Assembly (NCBI RefSeq): GCF_900142465.1
Contig: NZ_FRAX01000001.1
Coordinates: forward strand, 186,001-250,000
Reading direction: 5' to 3'
DNA from: Fibrobacter sp. UWH6
GTDB taxonomy: Bacteria; Fibrobacterota; Fibrobacteria; Fibrobacterales; Fibrobacteraceae
Length of the DNA stretch: 64,000 nucleotides
In this document: one piece after another, positions 50,996 to 59,368 of the stretch
Layout of the letters: every line of letters begins with the position of its first letter
Position numbering within the stretch: position 1 is the first letter of the stretch
Notes under the pieces: generated by a model
The model's input: the letters and a program-made list of their open reading frames with translations, nothing else
Databases searched by the model: none
Told to the model about the DNA's origin: nothing
Program-made: the position numbers and the translations under genes

Positions 50996-52943
50996 GTTCC
51001 AGAGAGTAGTCAGAAATTGTAATCAGGGAGTCCAGCATGGCTTTCAGTCTCGAAGTCGTCTGCGCTTCGGAATCGGCCAGGTTCTTTTCTTGATGGGTAT
51101 CGCCTTCTGCAAAAAGGCCCTGTACGTCACCGGTGCCCAGGGGCAGTTTTTCGATAAGTCTGCGATTTTCGTAACCGACTGCAGCGACTCCTGCGTAGGC
51201 TCCAAGAGAAAGTCCGTCGCCGTAACCGCGAAGCAAGTTGTGTCCCATGAAAATATTTGGCGTTGCAATACCTGCCAATTCAAGAATGGTGGGGGCAATA
51301 TCCATTTGTGCTGTCGTTGCCGTGTCTCTTGCCGGTTCGATGCCCTTGCCGTAAATGAGGAACGGAATCCAGGTGGCGTTAGAATAGGCTCCGCCATTCA
51401 TTGTAGAAACTCCGTTTTCGCCTAGGGGGAATCCATGGTCTGCCATGATGATGACATAGGTGTTGTCGAACCAGGGTTGCTTTTCTACGGCACGCATAAA
51501 ATGGGACAGCTGACGGTCGGCGTAGTTCATGGTGACGTTGATGCGCTCGGTTAGAGGCAGCTGCTTTTGTTCATCCGTCATACCCGCTGCAAAATTGAAG
51601 GGGTAGTGGTTGGATCGAGTCATCAATGTGGCCAGGAAGGGCTTCCCTTGTTTTGAAAGTGTGTCCAGAACGTATTCCGTGGCGTGATCAAAGAAGGTGG
51701 AGTCGTCTTCGCGGTTTCTGTCGTAATGCTGTGCTGTGTACCACTTAGACATCCATACGCCCAGATTATCCCAGGCCGGGTCGGCTGCCGAGAAATAATG
51801 GGTTGCGTATCCGGAATCCGTCAGGGTCGAGGCGAAGCTAGGCAAGGTGATGTGTGCCAGATCTGTTGCCTGTGCTAGCGTTGAATGGTGGGGAATGCCG
51901 ATGTGGGTTGTCAGTACGCCACCTGTCGTGGGAAGCCCGCTGGTGTGCATTCTTTCCCAAATGCGGGAGTGCTGTGCCAGGGAATCGTAATAGGGGGTAG
52001 GGGATGTTTTTCCCTGGTTCAGGAAACCGGTATTCCAACCACGGTGAGATTCCATAAAGACCAAGATGAAGTTTGGCTTTTGGGCTCGCTGGGATTGCAA
52101 CTTTTCACTTTGTAGAAGTTCGTTAGAAGGGGTGCGGTAAAGGGGATTGCCCTTTTCGTCATTTGTGAAATTCCAGAGGGAATCGCCTTCTACCTGTGTC
52201 CATAAATTTTGATAGAACCTGCTGTAGGCCTTGATGTCATTGTACGTCAAACCTTGATGATGGTCCGAAACGATTTCGTTATAAATCAAGGTTACAACGG
52301 GGCGAAGTTTTGTCATGCGGGCGTTTCCTGTCCATATGACATTGATGAACAGGGAGGACATAATAAAGAATATCACCATTCCGATGGAAATGCCCTTTAC
52401 CTTTTGTTCTGCCTTACGGCCTAGTATTTTGTAGATGACAAAAATGAATGGGATGATGGCGAAGGGGAGAATGAATTGCAAAAAGGGAATGGAATAGTCG
52501 TTGGCGACATAGTCCCAGAGCATGACCAGCGAAGATGTGTCCTTGTAGGTATTTGCGATGCCGAAAGTCAGGTGGCATCCAAGGAATCGTTGAACTTCGT
52601 TATCAAATAATGTCAGGTCAAAAAGCAGGTACTGAAAAACTGCGTAGATAACTAGCAGAACGTTTGAAAAATTCTTTTGAGGCTTGATCGCCTTTAGGAT
52701 TCCTGCAATAACAAGGAATATGACAAGGGCTTTGGAAATCCAGATAAAGTCCAGACAAACGGCATGGAAAATGTACCAGTCAGGCTTGCTAACAAAAGGG
52801 AATCCGTAGGGGTTACTTCTAAACAGAAGTAAAACGCGTAGAATGATGTGAGCCACCCAAAAAGCCAGAGACAGGAATACGAGATTCCTGTGACTCTGGA
52901 TATGGCTCTTTATCTTATTCAGTAAAGAAATGATAATTGCCAT
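50985..52943 (-). CDS. LTA-synthase-like membrane sulfatase-family enzyme (paralogue)
   Basis: 652 residues, the same layout as its downstream neighbour: five helices to ~residue 215, then NFILVFMESHRGWNTGF, the nucleophile region SGLPTTGGVLTTHIGIPHHS, MTRSNHYPFNF and VIIMADHGFPLGENGVS. Metal ligands look intact. The two paralogues are clearly diverged, which suggests separate substrates rather than recent duplication. It starts 11 bases after the Dabb gene ends and runs into the next gene with an 11-base overlap. Confidence 0.88.
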   Translation of the reverse strand: MAIIISLLNKIKSHIQSHRNLVFLSLAFWVAHIILRVLLLFRSNPYGFPFVSKPDWYIFHAVCLDFIWISKALVIFLVIAGILKAIKPQKNFSNVLLVIYAVFQYLLFDLTLFDNEVQRFLGCHLTFGIANTYKDTSSLVMLWDYVANDYSIPFLQFILPFAIIPFIFVIYKILGRKAEQKVKGISIGMVIFFIMSSLFINVIWTGNARMTKLRPVVTLIYNEIVSDHHQGLTYNDIKAYSRFYQNLWTQVEGDSLWNFTNDEKGNPLYRTPSNELLQSEKLQSQRAQKPNFILVFMESHRGWNTGFLNQGKTSPTPYYDSLAQHSRIWERMHTSGLPTTGGVLTTHIGIPHHSTLAQATDLAHITLPSFASTLTDSGYATHYFSAADPAWDNLGVWMSKWYTAQHYDRNREDDSTFFDHATEYVLDTLSKQGKPFLATLMTRSNHYPFNFAAGMTDEQKQLPLTERINVTMNYADRQLSHFMRAVEKQPWFDNTYVIIMADHGFPLGENGVSTMNGGAYSNATWIPFLIYGKGIEPARDTATTAQMDIAPTILELAGIATPNIFMGHNLLRGYGDGLSLGAYAGVAAVGYENRRLIEKLPLGTGDVQGLFAEGDTHQEKNLADSEAQTTSRLKAMLDSLITISDYSLEHGI

Positions 52944-52953
52944 TTTTTATGAA

Positions 52954-53271
52954 TTAATATTCGAAATCGACAGCGCGGCGTTCTACAACAACCTTCTTCA
53001 CAAAGCCTACGATAGCCTGGTGATCCGGATGACCCTGGTAGAAGTCCAGAGCTTCCTTGGTGCGGAAGGTGGTATCCAGTGCGATATCGTATTCAATGTC
53101 GCCGTTGCCCAGTTCGCTCTTGTTGAAGTTCAAACCGGATTCGATGCTGACGAGACCGGGAATCTTACCTTCAAGGGCGTGGAAGGCGGCAACAAGCTTT
53201 TCGCCGTTTTCCTTAGCGGTTGCACCTTCAGCTTCGGCCTTCAACTTCCACCAAACGATATGTCTGATCAT
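52954..53271 (-). CDS. Dabb-domain (stress-responsive alpha-beta barrel) protein
   Basis: 105 residues. The start MIRHIVWWKLK, the LEGKIPGLVSIESGLNF segment, YDIALDTTFRTKEALDFYQG and HPDHQAIVGFVKKVVVERRAV are the standard Dabb pattern, a dimeric ferredoxin-like fold. The biochemical role is rarely known. It sits inside the minus-strand envelope operon, 14 bases after the glycosyltransferase gene, and has GGAAAT rather than a strong ribosome-binding site. Confidence 0.92.
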   Translation of the reverse strand: MIRHIVWWKLKAEAEGATAKENGEKLVAAFHALEGKIPGLVSIESGLNFNKSELGNGDIEYDIALDTTFRTKEALDFYQGHPDHQAIVGFVKKVVVERRAVDFEY

Positions 53272-53285
53272 GTTATTTCCTTTTT

Positions 53286-54470
53286 TTAGTTGTTCTTATT
53301 TGTTGAAATTTCTTTATACAGGTCCAACTGACGTTTAAAGCAATCGTTCCAACTGAATTTTTCTGCGTACTGACGGGCCTTGAGTTTCTTGTCTGTCAGG
53401 TCAGACTTGTAAAGTTTGATAATCGCCTGGGCCAGCGCGTGAGGCGTTCTTTCTTCAAGAATGATTCCCGCTCCGGATTCCTTTACGTGCTCGCAAGCGG
53501 CTCCTGTAGCGGCTCCAATCTGGGCGTTCCCGCTGGCCATACTTTCAAGAATCGAGAGACCGAAGGTTTCCCAGCCAGAAAGGGCTAGGCCTAAATCAAC
53601 GCTTGCATAATGGCGGGCCATTTCGTCGATAGACTTGATAAATCCCACGTAACGGATATGGGGGTGGGTCTTGATCGCTTCCTGCACCTGCGGCAAGTAG
53701 GGCCCTGTTCCTGCGAGGATCAATTCCGGTTCCACACCAAGTTCTGCGGTCAATTCGTCATAGGCACCAAGTAAAAGTTCGATTCCCTTTTCTTCGCAAA
53801 AACGGTGTGGGAAGAATATGGTCAGACGATCGGAATTGCCGCCTTTAAAATCGGCAGCTAACGTAGCGTCATGCTTCTCGGGAGAGAACATCCGGATGTC
53901 GCAACCAAGAGGAACCCAGTAGGGGTGCGGCAGATGGTTTCGTTCCAGTCGTTCCATTACTTCCTTGCAAGAAACTTCTACTGCGTCAAAGCGTGTGAAT
54001 TCGCGGCGGGCGTACCAGAAGGCAATCTTTTCTGCAACGGAACCTAAAGCCTTGCCCAGTTTATTTGCGACGGGGCGGCCCACATAGGTAACGGGGAAGT
54101 CCGCATGCCAGAAACTGAGAAGGGCTGCCTTGGGGCAAATCTTTTTTGCGGCGTGGCGAACGACGGTGGGCAGTATGTAGGGGCTGCCAACTTCGATGAC
54201 CTGGGGCATGTACTTCTTGAGTACGGGCTGAATCTGGCTCTGTCTCCACATGAAGCGGTATTCCCAGTTGCCTGGGAATCTATAGGCTTCCACATGTTCG
54301 ATAATCAGACTGTCGCTAACCTGTTCTGTATACGTTTTCCCATCGGGCATCACAAACACCAGAAGAACATCTTTCTGCTGCTTGTAGAATTCCATCTTCT
54401 GCAGATGGTAACGACGAACGCCGCCTCCCGAGGGACTCCAAAAGTTGTTGAAGTCGACTACAGTAAACAC
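53286..54470 (-). CDS. GT4-family glycosyltransferase
   Basis: 394 residues. The N-terminus DFNNFWSPSGGGVRRYHLQK holds the glycine-rich acceptor loop. FDAVEVSCKEVMERL, IFFPHRFCEEKGIELLLGAY, LAGTGPYLPQVQEAI, RYVGFIKSIDEMARHYASVD and SGWETFGLSILESMASG are GT4 landmarks; this resembles alpha-mannosyltransferases of the PimB type. It starts 13 bases inside the primase-helicase gene, an odd functional pairing. Confidence 0.9.
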   Translation of the reverse strand: MFTVVDFNNFWSPSGGGVRRYHLQKMEFYKQQKDVLLVFVMPDGKTYTEQVSDSLIIEHVEAYRFPGNWEYRFMWRQSQIQPVLKKYMPQVIEVGSPYILPTVVRHAAKKICPKAALLSFWHADFPVTYVGRPVANKLGKALGSVAEKIAFWYARREFTRFDAVEVSCKEVMERLERNHLPHPYWVPLGCDIRMFSPEKHDATLAADFKGGNSDRLTIFFPHRFCEEKGIELLLGAYDELTAELGVEPELILAGTGPYLPQVQEAIKTHPHIRYVGFIKSIDEMARHYASVDLGLALSGWETFGLSILESMASGNAQIGAATGAACEHVKESGAGIILEERTPHALAQAIIKLYKSDLTDKKLKARQYAEKFSWNDCFKRQLDLYKEISTNKNN

Positions 54471-56353
54471 GGTTCCTCTTCCATACGGTTAGAAAGAGGG
54501 TCTATGTGCAGGTTGCCCTGATATAGCTTGTTGTTACCGAGACGCTTGGAATCCACACTCAGTACCATGTCTGCACCCTTCTCTTCCAGCCAGTAGGTCG
54601 CATCGGAATCGCGGAGGTATGCGCGAGGGCCAACCAGTTCGCCATCGGAATCGATCAGCTCGCCGCCAAGGAACATGGGAATGTCCAATGTCTTGTACAG
54701 GTCCAGAATGACGGAGGAACGTCTCTGGTAAATATCCGACAGGTCCATATGGGTAGAAACCTTCAGGTGATCGATGCCGTCGATGATGACTACCAGGTTC
54801 GGGTGTTCCTTTACTTCGTCCTTAAGGATGTCTGCCAACTCGATGTTGTCGAGGGTAGGCTGGTCTTCCCAGATTTCCAGACGGTTGTTGCGGACGAATC
54901 CCATCAAGTCTCGTGTGGCTTCCAGAATCTTCTGGTTAATAGCTTCGTCTTCGTTTTGCTTACGAACGGTAAGGACTGATTCGCCAATCATCATGGCCAC
55001 CATGCGGTCAAAAATCTGGCGGCGGGGCGTTTCCAGGGCGATATAAATCAACTTCAAGTTGGGGTTGCTCTGGAGCAGGTCTAGACCGATGCTGGAAAGC
55101 AGGGTGGTCTTCAAACCGAAGGGCTTAGAAGAAACGTAGAAGCAACCGGACTGGATACCGTCGATTTCTCTCGTCAGCTTGGGGAAGGTATTCAGCGTGT
55201 AGCCGACGGAGACTTCCGGCGGGCAACCCATGGCAGTATCAAAGTTTTCCTTGATGTCCTGCAGGAGCATGGAACGACGGTGGGTATGGACCGTATCTTC
55301 TTCAGTCTGGTCCACAAGAGAGATGAGCTGGTCGGCACCGTTCTTGCGTACCACCTGGTCTACAGTTTCGCCTGCAGGAAGGACGATGGACTTGAACTTC
55401 AAATTCAGTTCTTCGGCCATCTTCAGATACTTTTGAATTCGGAATTCCTGTTCGCGACGGTCTTGCTCACGACGGAGGATAACCGTAACGGCATCCGCAC
55501 CACAAGCCTTCAACTTATAGAGGTGGCTTAGGCTCAGTTCCTGGTACATGGTGGACACGACGCCCGGAATGCCGGCCAAGTCTGCAGTCAGCGCGTCAAA
55601 GAATCCTTCGACAATGACGGGCTTAGAAATTTCCGACTGGATGTTGAAAGGAATGTCGCTGGGACCCGAGGCGTAGGACACATACGGGTGAGTAGCCTCT
55701 GCATCATCAATCAGACGGCCATAAACAGAATGGATCAGACCCTTGGAGTTGCGGGCCGGAATCGTGATGCGGGGTTCGTGGTAGGCTTCCAGATTGTCCA
55801 GGTAGAAACTAATCTGGTGTCTTTCGATACCGGAGAGCATACAGTAGCTGATGAACGGTTCCGGGTCGCCACTATAGTAACCGATACCATAGAGCTGGGC
55901 CTGTCCGATACTCCAGCCGCGGGAAGCTAAAAATTCTGCAGAAGAGGGACTCTTGCAAGCGGCCCAGTGACAGTATCGAACGAAATTTTCCAGAACCTTG
56001 GATTTCTCGCCACCGATTTCCTTGATCCATGGGTGTTCATCAGGCTGGGTTTCGTGCTCCTGTTCCAACGTACCTAAAAAGTCTAGCGCTTCAGTTCTGG
56101 CGGCCTGCTCATCCAAACCGTTAAAGCGGCTGCGCATTACAAATTCAACAAGGTCTCCTTCGCTACCGCATTGCAGGCAACGATAACGCCAATAACCCAA
56201 GGCATCGTAAAAGAACAGGGATGTCTCTTCCGGAGAATGGAAGGGGCAACAGGCGATAAGGTTCCTGCCCCAACGAGACAGGGGAATTCCTAGCTGGCGG
56301 GGATGAGTTTTCGCCCGCATAATCATACCCATGCGTTCTTGATCGATAAGCAT
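54458..56353 (-). CDS. Primase-helicase fusion (CHC2 zinc finger, TOPRIM, DnaB-like ATPase)
   Basis: 631 residues. Residues ~33-75 are a DnaG-type zinc finger (CCPFHSPEETSLFFY..., RCLQCGSEGDLVEFVM). Residues ~235-335 are a TOPRIM region (KPVIVEGFFDALTADLAG, VLPAGETVDQVVRKNGA). Residues ~385-600 are a DnaB-like RecA domain (FYVSSKPFGLKTTLLSSIG as a Walker A variant lacking the usual GxGKT, IALETPRRQIFDRMVAMM, NLVVIIDGIDHL as Walker B). This order is that of T7 gp4 / Twinkle, not cellular DnaG. The TOPRIM DxD motif is replaced by LRREQDRREQ, so primer synthesis may be impaired. AAGAGG precedes the ATG. It heads a five-gene envelope operon; its chromosomal role is unknown. Confidence 0.85.
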   Translation of the reverse strand: MLIDQERMGMIMRAKTHPRQLGIPLSRWGRNLIACCPFHSPEETSLFFYDALGYWRYRCLQCGSEGDLVEFVMRSRFNGLDEQAARTEALDFLGTLEQEHETQPDEHPWIKEIGGEKSKVLENFVRYCHWAACKSPSSAEFLASRGWSIGQAQLYGIGYYSGDPEPFISYCMLSGIERHQISFYLDNLEAYHEPRITIPARNSKGLIHSVYGRLIDDAEATHPYVSYASGPSDIPFNIQSEISKPVIVEGFFDALTADLAGIPGVVSTMYQELSLSHLYKLKACGADAVTVILRREQDRREQEFRIQKYLKMAEELNLKFKSIVLPAGETVDQVVRKNGADQLISLVDQTEEDTVHTHRRSMLLQDIKENFDTAMGCPPEVSVGYTLNTFPKLTREIDGIQSGCFYVSSKPFGLKTTLLSSIGLDLLQSNPNLKLIYIALETPRRQIFDRMVAMMIGESVLTVRKQNEDEAINQKILEATRDLMGFVRNNRLEIWEDQPTLDNIELADILKDEVKEHPNLVVIIDGIDHLKVSTHMDLSDIYQRRSSVILDLYKTLDIPMFLGGELIDSDGELVGPRAYLRDSDATYWLEEKGADMVLSVDSKRLGNNKLYQGNLHIDPLSNRMEEEPCLL

Positions 56354-56407
56354 TGTATACCTCTTACTTTCTAGAAAGACAATCTAGATTTTTTTAACTT
56401 TCAAGAC

Positions 56408-56995
56408 ATGATTATCCTTGGGATTGACCCCGGTTCTATCACTACCGGCTATGCTTTTTTAGATTCAGACGGCAAAAACTTGAAAGTTCTGGAATATGGA
56501 GTGCTTCATGCGCCTGCAGACCACGAACTAGAAGACCGCCTTTTGCATATTGTCTCTAAACTGGAAGTTCTTCTAGACAAATATCGCCCCGATGCGTTGA
56601 GCATGGAAGGCGTATTCTTTGCGAAAAATGCCCGCAGTGCCCTTGTCCTCGGCCACATCCGTGGCGCAATTTTGGTGGCCTGCCGCAAGCGTGGACTTTC
56701 CTACAGTGAATACCCGCCCAAGGTGGTTAAACAGGCCGTTACCGGAGATGGAAGTGCCGCAAAGGAACAGGTCGCAAACATGATTTTTGCCCGCCTGGGA
56801 ATCTCTGGAAGTGACCTTCCCCTGGATGCGTCCGATGCCCTGGCCATTGCCTGGACCCACGCCAATCCGAGCCCCATGTCTACGGCGATCCTGAGTGCCG
56901 GCGGCAAGAAGAAATCCCTGACCAGCCGAAAGAAAAAGGCGACTACCAAACAGTGGATGGACCTGATTGAGAAAATGGGAGGCACGATCCAATGA
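56408..56995 (+). CDS. ruvC: Holliday-junction resolvase RuvC
   Basis: 195 residues. All catalytic acids are visible: ILGIDPGSITTGYA (Asp), SMEGVFFAKNARSALVLGH (Glu), and LDASDALAIAWTH (two Asp). It cuts Holliday junctions with RuvAB. The C-terminal 35 residues form a Lys-rich extension (KKKSLTSRKKKATTKQW) longer than in E. coli. It diverges from the primase-helicase gene; an inverted TCTAG/CTAGA pair lies in the 54-base gap. It overlaps the next gene by four bases. Confidence 0.95.
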   Translation: MIILGIDPGSITTGYAFLDSDGKNLKVLEYGVLHAPADHELEDRLLHIVSKLEVLLDKYRPDALSMEGVFFAKNARSALVLGHIRGAILVACRKRGLSYSEYPPKVVKQAVTGDGSAAKEQVANMIFARLGISGSDLPLDASDALAIAWTHANPSPMSTAILSAGGKKKSLTSRKKKATTKQWMDLIEKMGGTIQ

Positions 56996-57678
56996 GTTGT
57001 AAAAATGAAAATTTAATTTGTTATGGATTACGTGAGGCCGGTTCGTCTGACTTTATAGAAATGGAAGGATACATGATGGATAAGAACGTCCTTCCCGCTT
57101 ACAATAAATTAAAAGAAACTCTGGCGAAGGAAGGCTTTTTACTCCGGTTGGAATCCGCATACCGCCCCTTTGAACGTCAGCTCAGCATTTGGAACCGCAA
57201 GGCCTCTGGCGAATTAAAGCTGTTAGACGCCAACGGAATCCCCATGGAACGCCCCCAGGATGAAGAACAGCTGATGTATGCCATCTTGACCTGGTCCGCC
57301 CTGCCGGGCGCCAGCCGCCATCACCTAGGCACCGACCTGGACGTTGTCGATGGTAACGCCTGCCCGCCAGGTTATGAAGTGGAGCTGACTCCTGCAGAAT
57401 GTAACGGGATGTTCGCCCCCTTCCATAAACGTCTGACGGAATTGATGGACTCCGAGGAATCCGCCGGCTTCCAGCGGGTTTTCGTTCCCGGCCGCGGCAA
57501 GATTCAGCCCGAAATGTGGCATATCGCCCATTTGCCCACATCCAGACGCTACCTTGAAAATTTCTCCCTAGACCGCCTCAAGCAAATCTACGAGAAGACA
57601 GAAATCGCCTGCAAGTCCGCTCTTTTAGATAATCTGGATAAGCTGGCGCAAGAATATATCTACCCCTATTTTGTGTAG
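56992..57678 (+). CDS. M15-family D,D- or L,D-carboxypeptidase (VanY/LdcB-like)
   Basis: 228 residues. The LAS-fold signature is complete: ESAYRPFERQLSIWNR, zinc ligands in SRHHLGTDLDVVDG (H-x6-D), catalytic Glu and last His in PEMWHIAHLPTSRRY. It trims stem peptides of peptidoglycan. There is no signal peptide at the predicted start, so it may act in the cytoplasm on recycled wall fragments, which fits the MpaA-like amidase encoded next to it. ATGA overlap with ruvC. Confidence 0.88.
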   Translation: MSCKNENLICYGLREAGSSDFIEMEGYMMDKNVLPAYNKLKETLAKEGFLLRLESAYRPFERQLSIWNRKASGELKLLDANGIPMERPQDEEQLMYAILTWSALPGASRHHLGTDLDVVDGNACPPGYEVELTPAECNGMFAPFHKRLTELMDSEESAGFQRVFVPGRGKIQPEMWHIAHLPTSRRYLENFSLDRLKQIYEKTEIACKSALLDNLDKLAQEYIYPYFV

Positions 57679-57682
57679 TGCT

Positions 57683-58396
57683 ATGAATCTGGATGAACGG
57701 ACTCGCGGTTTTTTCAGGCTACCGCTGGAAACCTACGGCAAATCAGTTCTGGGGACGGATCTTCGATATGTCCCTTGCAAAGGCAAATGCGAACTGCTTG
57801 TCATTGCGGGAATTCACGGTGAAGAACCTGAAACGACTTTTTTGCTCAGTCGTGTTTTGCGCTTGATAAGTGCGCCCCTGGAACGCGCCGCCTTTGTCCT
57901 CTGTGCCAATCCCGATGGCATGACCTTGGGCACCCGAGGGAATTATAACGGCGTGGACCTGAATCGAAACTTTCCCGTATCCGTAAAGCCGGAAGGCTAT
58001 GTCTATTCCCGTTCCGTGCTGGAGGCTCCCCGAGATACGCTTTTACGTTCTTGCAGTGCGGATGGATTTCCCGTAGAACCTGAAGTCCTTGGCTTGCTGG
58101 ATCTGCTAGAAAAGCTGAAACCGGAAGAAATCCTTTCGATGCATGCGCCCATTGGCTGCGTCGATGCACCTGAGCGCACTTCTCTGGTTGAAGGTCTGTG
58201 CAACGTTTTTAACCTTCCCTGGATGCCCGATATTGGCTATCCCACTCCCGGCAGCCTAGGAACCTGGTGCAAAGAAAATATGGCGTCTGGCGGCCCGAAA
58301 CAATGCGTTACGCTGGAGTTGCCTAGAATGTCCCTGGAGGGACTTTTTGACCGGTTTGGAACGTCCCTTGCCGAATTTTTGGAAAGCAAATATTAA
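57683..58396 (+). CDS. M14-family murein peptide amidase (MpaA-like)
   Basis: 237 residues from ATG 57683; the frame's earlier TTG overlaps the previous gene. M14 zinc motif: IAGIHGEEPET (HxxE), the substrate-binding stretch NYNGVDLNRNFP, the third ligand His in SMHAPIG and the catalytic Glu in VTLELPRMS. MpaA splits gamma-D-Glu from diaminopimelate in recycled muropeptides. It is small and lacks a signal peptide, as does MpaA. It lies four bases after the carboxypeptidase gene. Confidence 0.86.
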   Translation: MNLDERTRGFFRLPLETYGKSVLGTDLRYVPCKGKCELLVIAGIHGEEPETTFLLSRVLRLISAPLERAAFVLCANPDGMTLGTRGNYNGVDLNRNFPVSVKPEGYVYSRSVLEAPRDTLLRSCSADGFPVEPEVLGLLDLLEKLKPEEILSMHAPIGCVDAPERTSLVEGLCNVFNLPWMPDIGYPTPGSLGTWCKENMASGGPKQCVTLELPRMSLEGLFDRFGTSLAEFLESKY

Positions 58397-58410
58397 AAGT
58401 TAGATTGAAA

Positions 58411-58440
58411 AAAAACTGCGAGTCATGGACTCGCAGTTTT
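58411..58440. terminator. Bidirectional terminator
   Basis: AAAACTGCGAGTC / GACTCGCAGTTTT with an ATG loop, between convergent operons. Confidence 0.92.
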
Positions 58441-58462
58441 CGCATTAAACCTTTTATAAGAA

Positions 58463-59257
58463 TTACTTCTGTGCTTCTGCTTCTGCAATAATCTTCTTGC
58501 GCTGCACAAGGCCAAGAGCAAAACCGATAATCATGTAGAGGCTCATCAAGAGCAACAGGTATTCGGTAATGAACGGAATCTTTTCAGAAACGAACAAGAA
58601 ACCGCTAATGTAGGTGAGTACAATCAGAACTGCCTGGAACAAGTTGAGAGCGACGCTCTTGCGGGGCTGCAGCTTGGGGAGGAACAGGGGGCTCACCATC
58701 AGAAGACCGGTAACGAGCATAACCAGGATCGGCACGAAGATGAAAGCGCCGTTGGGATCTGCAAAAACGCCCTTAGACTTCAGGTAGACCACCAGGATGG
58801 CGTTAACAGCACCTGCGAAAGTGGAGGGAAGGCCAGAGAAGTGGTGGTGGAACGTGTCGGAGTCGCAAGCGTTGTACTTGGCCAGACGCATAGCGGCGCA
58901 CAATACGTAAATAGAGAAAGTCACAATCAAAAGCACGGCGTTGGTCTGGAACCATTCCGGAGCGCAGTTCTTATAGGCAAAGAACACGGTGAATGCCGGG
59001 GCGACGCCGAAAGCGATAAGGTCTGCAAGGCTGTCGAACTGAGCGCCGAACTCGGAGCTGGCGTTAACCAGACGTGCGGCAAAACCGTCCAGCTTATCCA
59101 GCAGAACGCAAAGAACGATAAAATAGCCACCCATACGGATAGGGTCTGCTGTGGTAAAGGAACTGAATGCACCCGTTGCCCAACAAACAGCGAATACTCC
59201 CAGCAAAAAATTCATACTGGTGAATGCGTTAGGCAAAATGAAACGAGTCTTTCCCAT
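58463..59257 (-). CDS. pssA: CDP-diacylglycerol-serine O-phosphatidyltransferase
   Basis: 264 residues from the ATG at 59257, because GGAGG sits seven bases before it and inside the longer frame. The CDP-alcohol phosphatidyltransferase motif DG(x)2AR(x)8G(x)3D(x)3D is present as DKLDGFAARLVNASSEFGAQ followed by FDSLAD. Eight or so membrane helices follow the PssA type II pattern (PNAFTSMNFLLG at the start). It makes phosphatidylserine, the precursor of phosphatidylethanolamine; psd is not in the window. Confidence 0.93.
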   Translation of the reverse strand: MGKTRFILPNAFTSMNFLLGVFAVCWATGAFSSFTTADPIRMGGYFIVLCVLLDKLDGFAARLVNASSEFGAQFDSLADLIAFGVAPAFTVFFAYKNCAPEWFQTNAVLLIVTFSIYVLCAAMRLAKYNACDSDTFHHHFSGLPSTFAGAVNAILVVYLKSKGVFADPNGAFIFVPILVMLVTGLLMVSPLFLPKLQPRKSVALNLFQAVLIVLTYISGFLFVSEKIPFITEYLLLLMSLYMIIGFALGLVQRKKIIAEAEAQK

Positions 59258-59320
59258 TATATCCTCCACTATAAAAGTGCTGGCTGAAAAATAGCTTATT
59301 TTTTATCCATTTTACGAAAA

Positions 59321-59344
59321 AAAACGTTCCCGAGGGAACGTTTT
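59321..59344. terminator. Bidirectional terminator after the substrate-binding protein gene
   Basis: AAAACGTTCCC / GGGAACGTTTT with a GA loop; A run on the left and T run on the right. Confidence 0.88.
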
Positions 59345-59368
59345 CTGAAAAAAATCGTATTTGACGCC

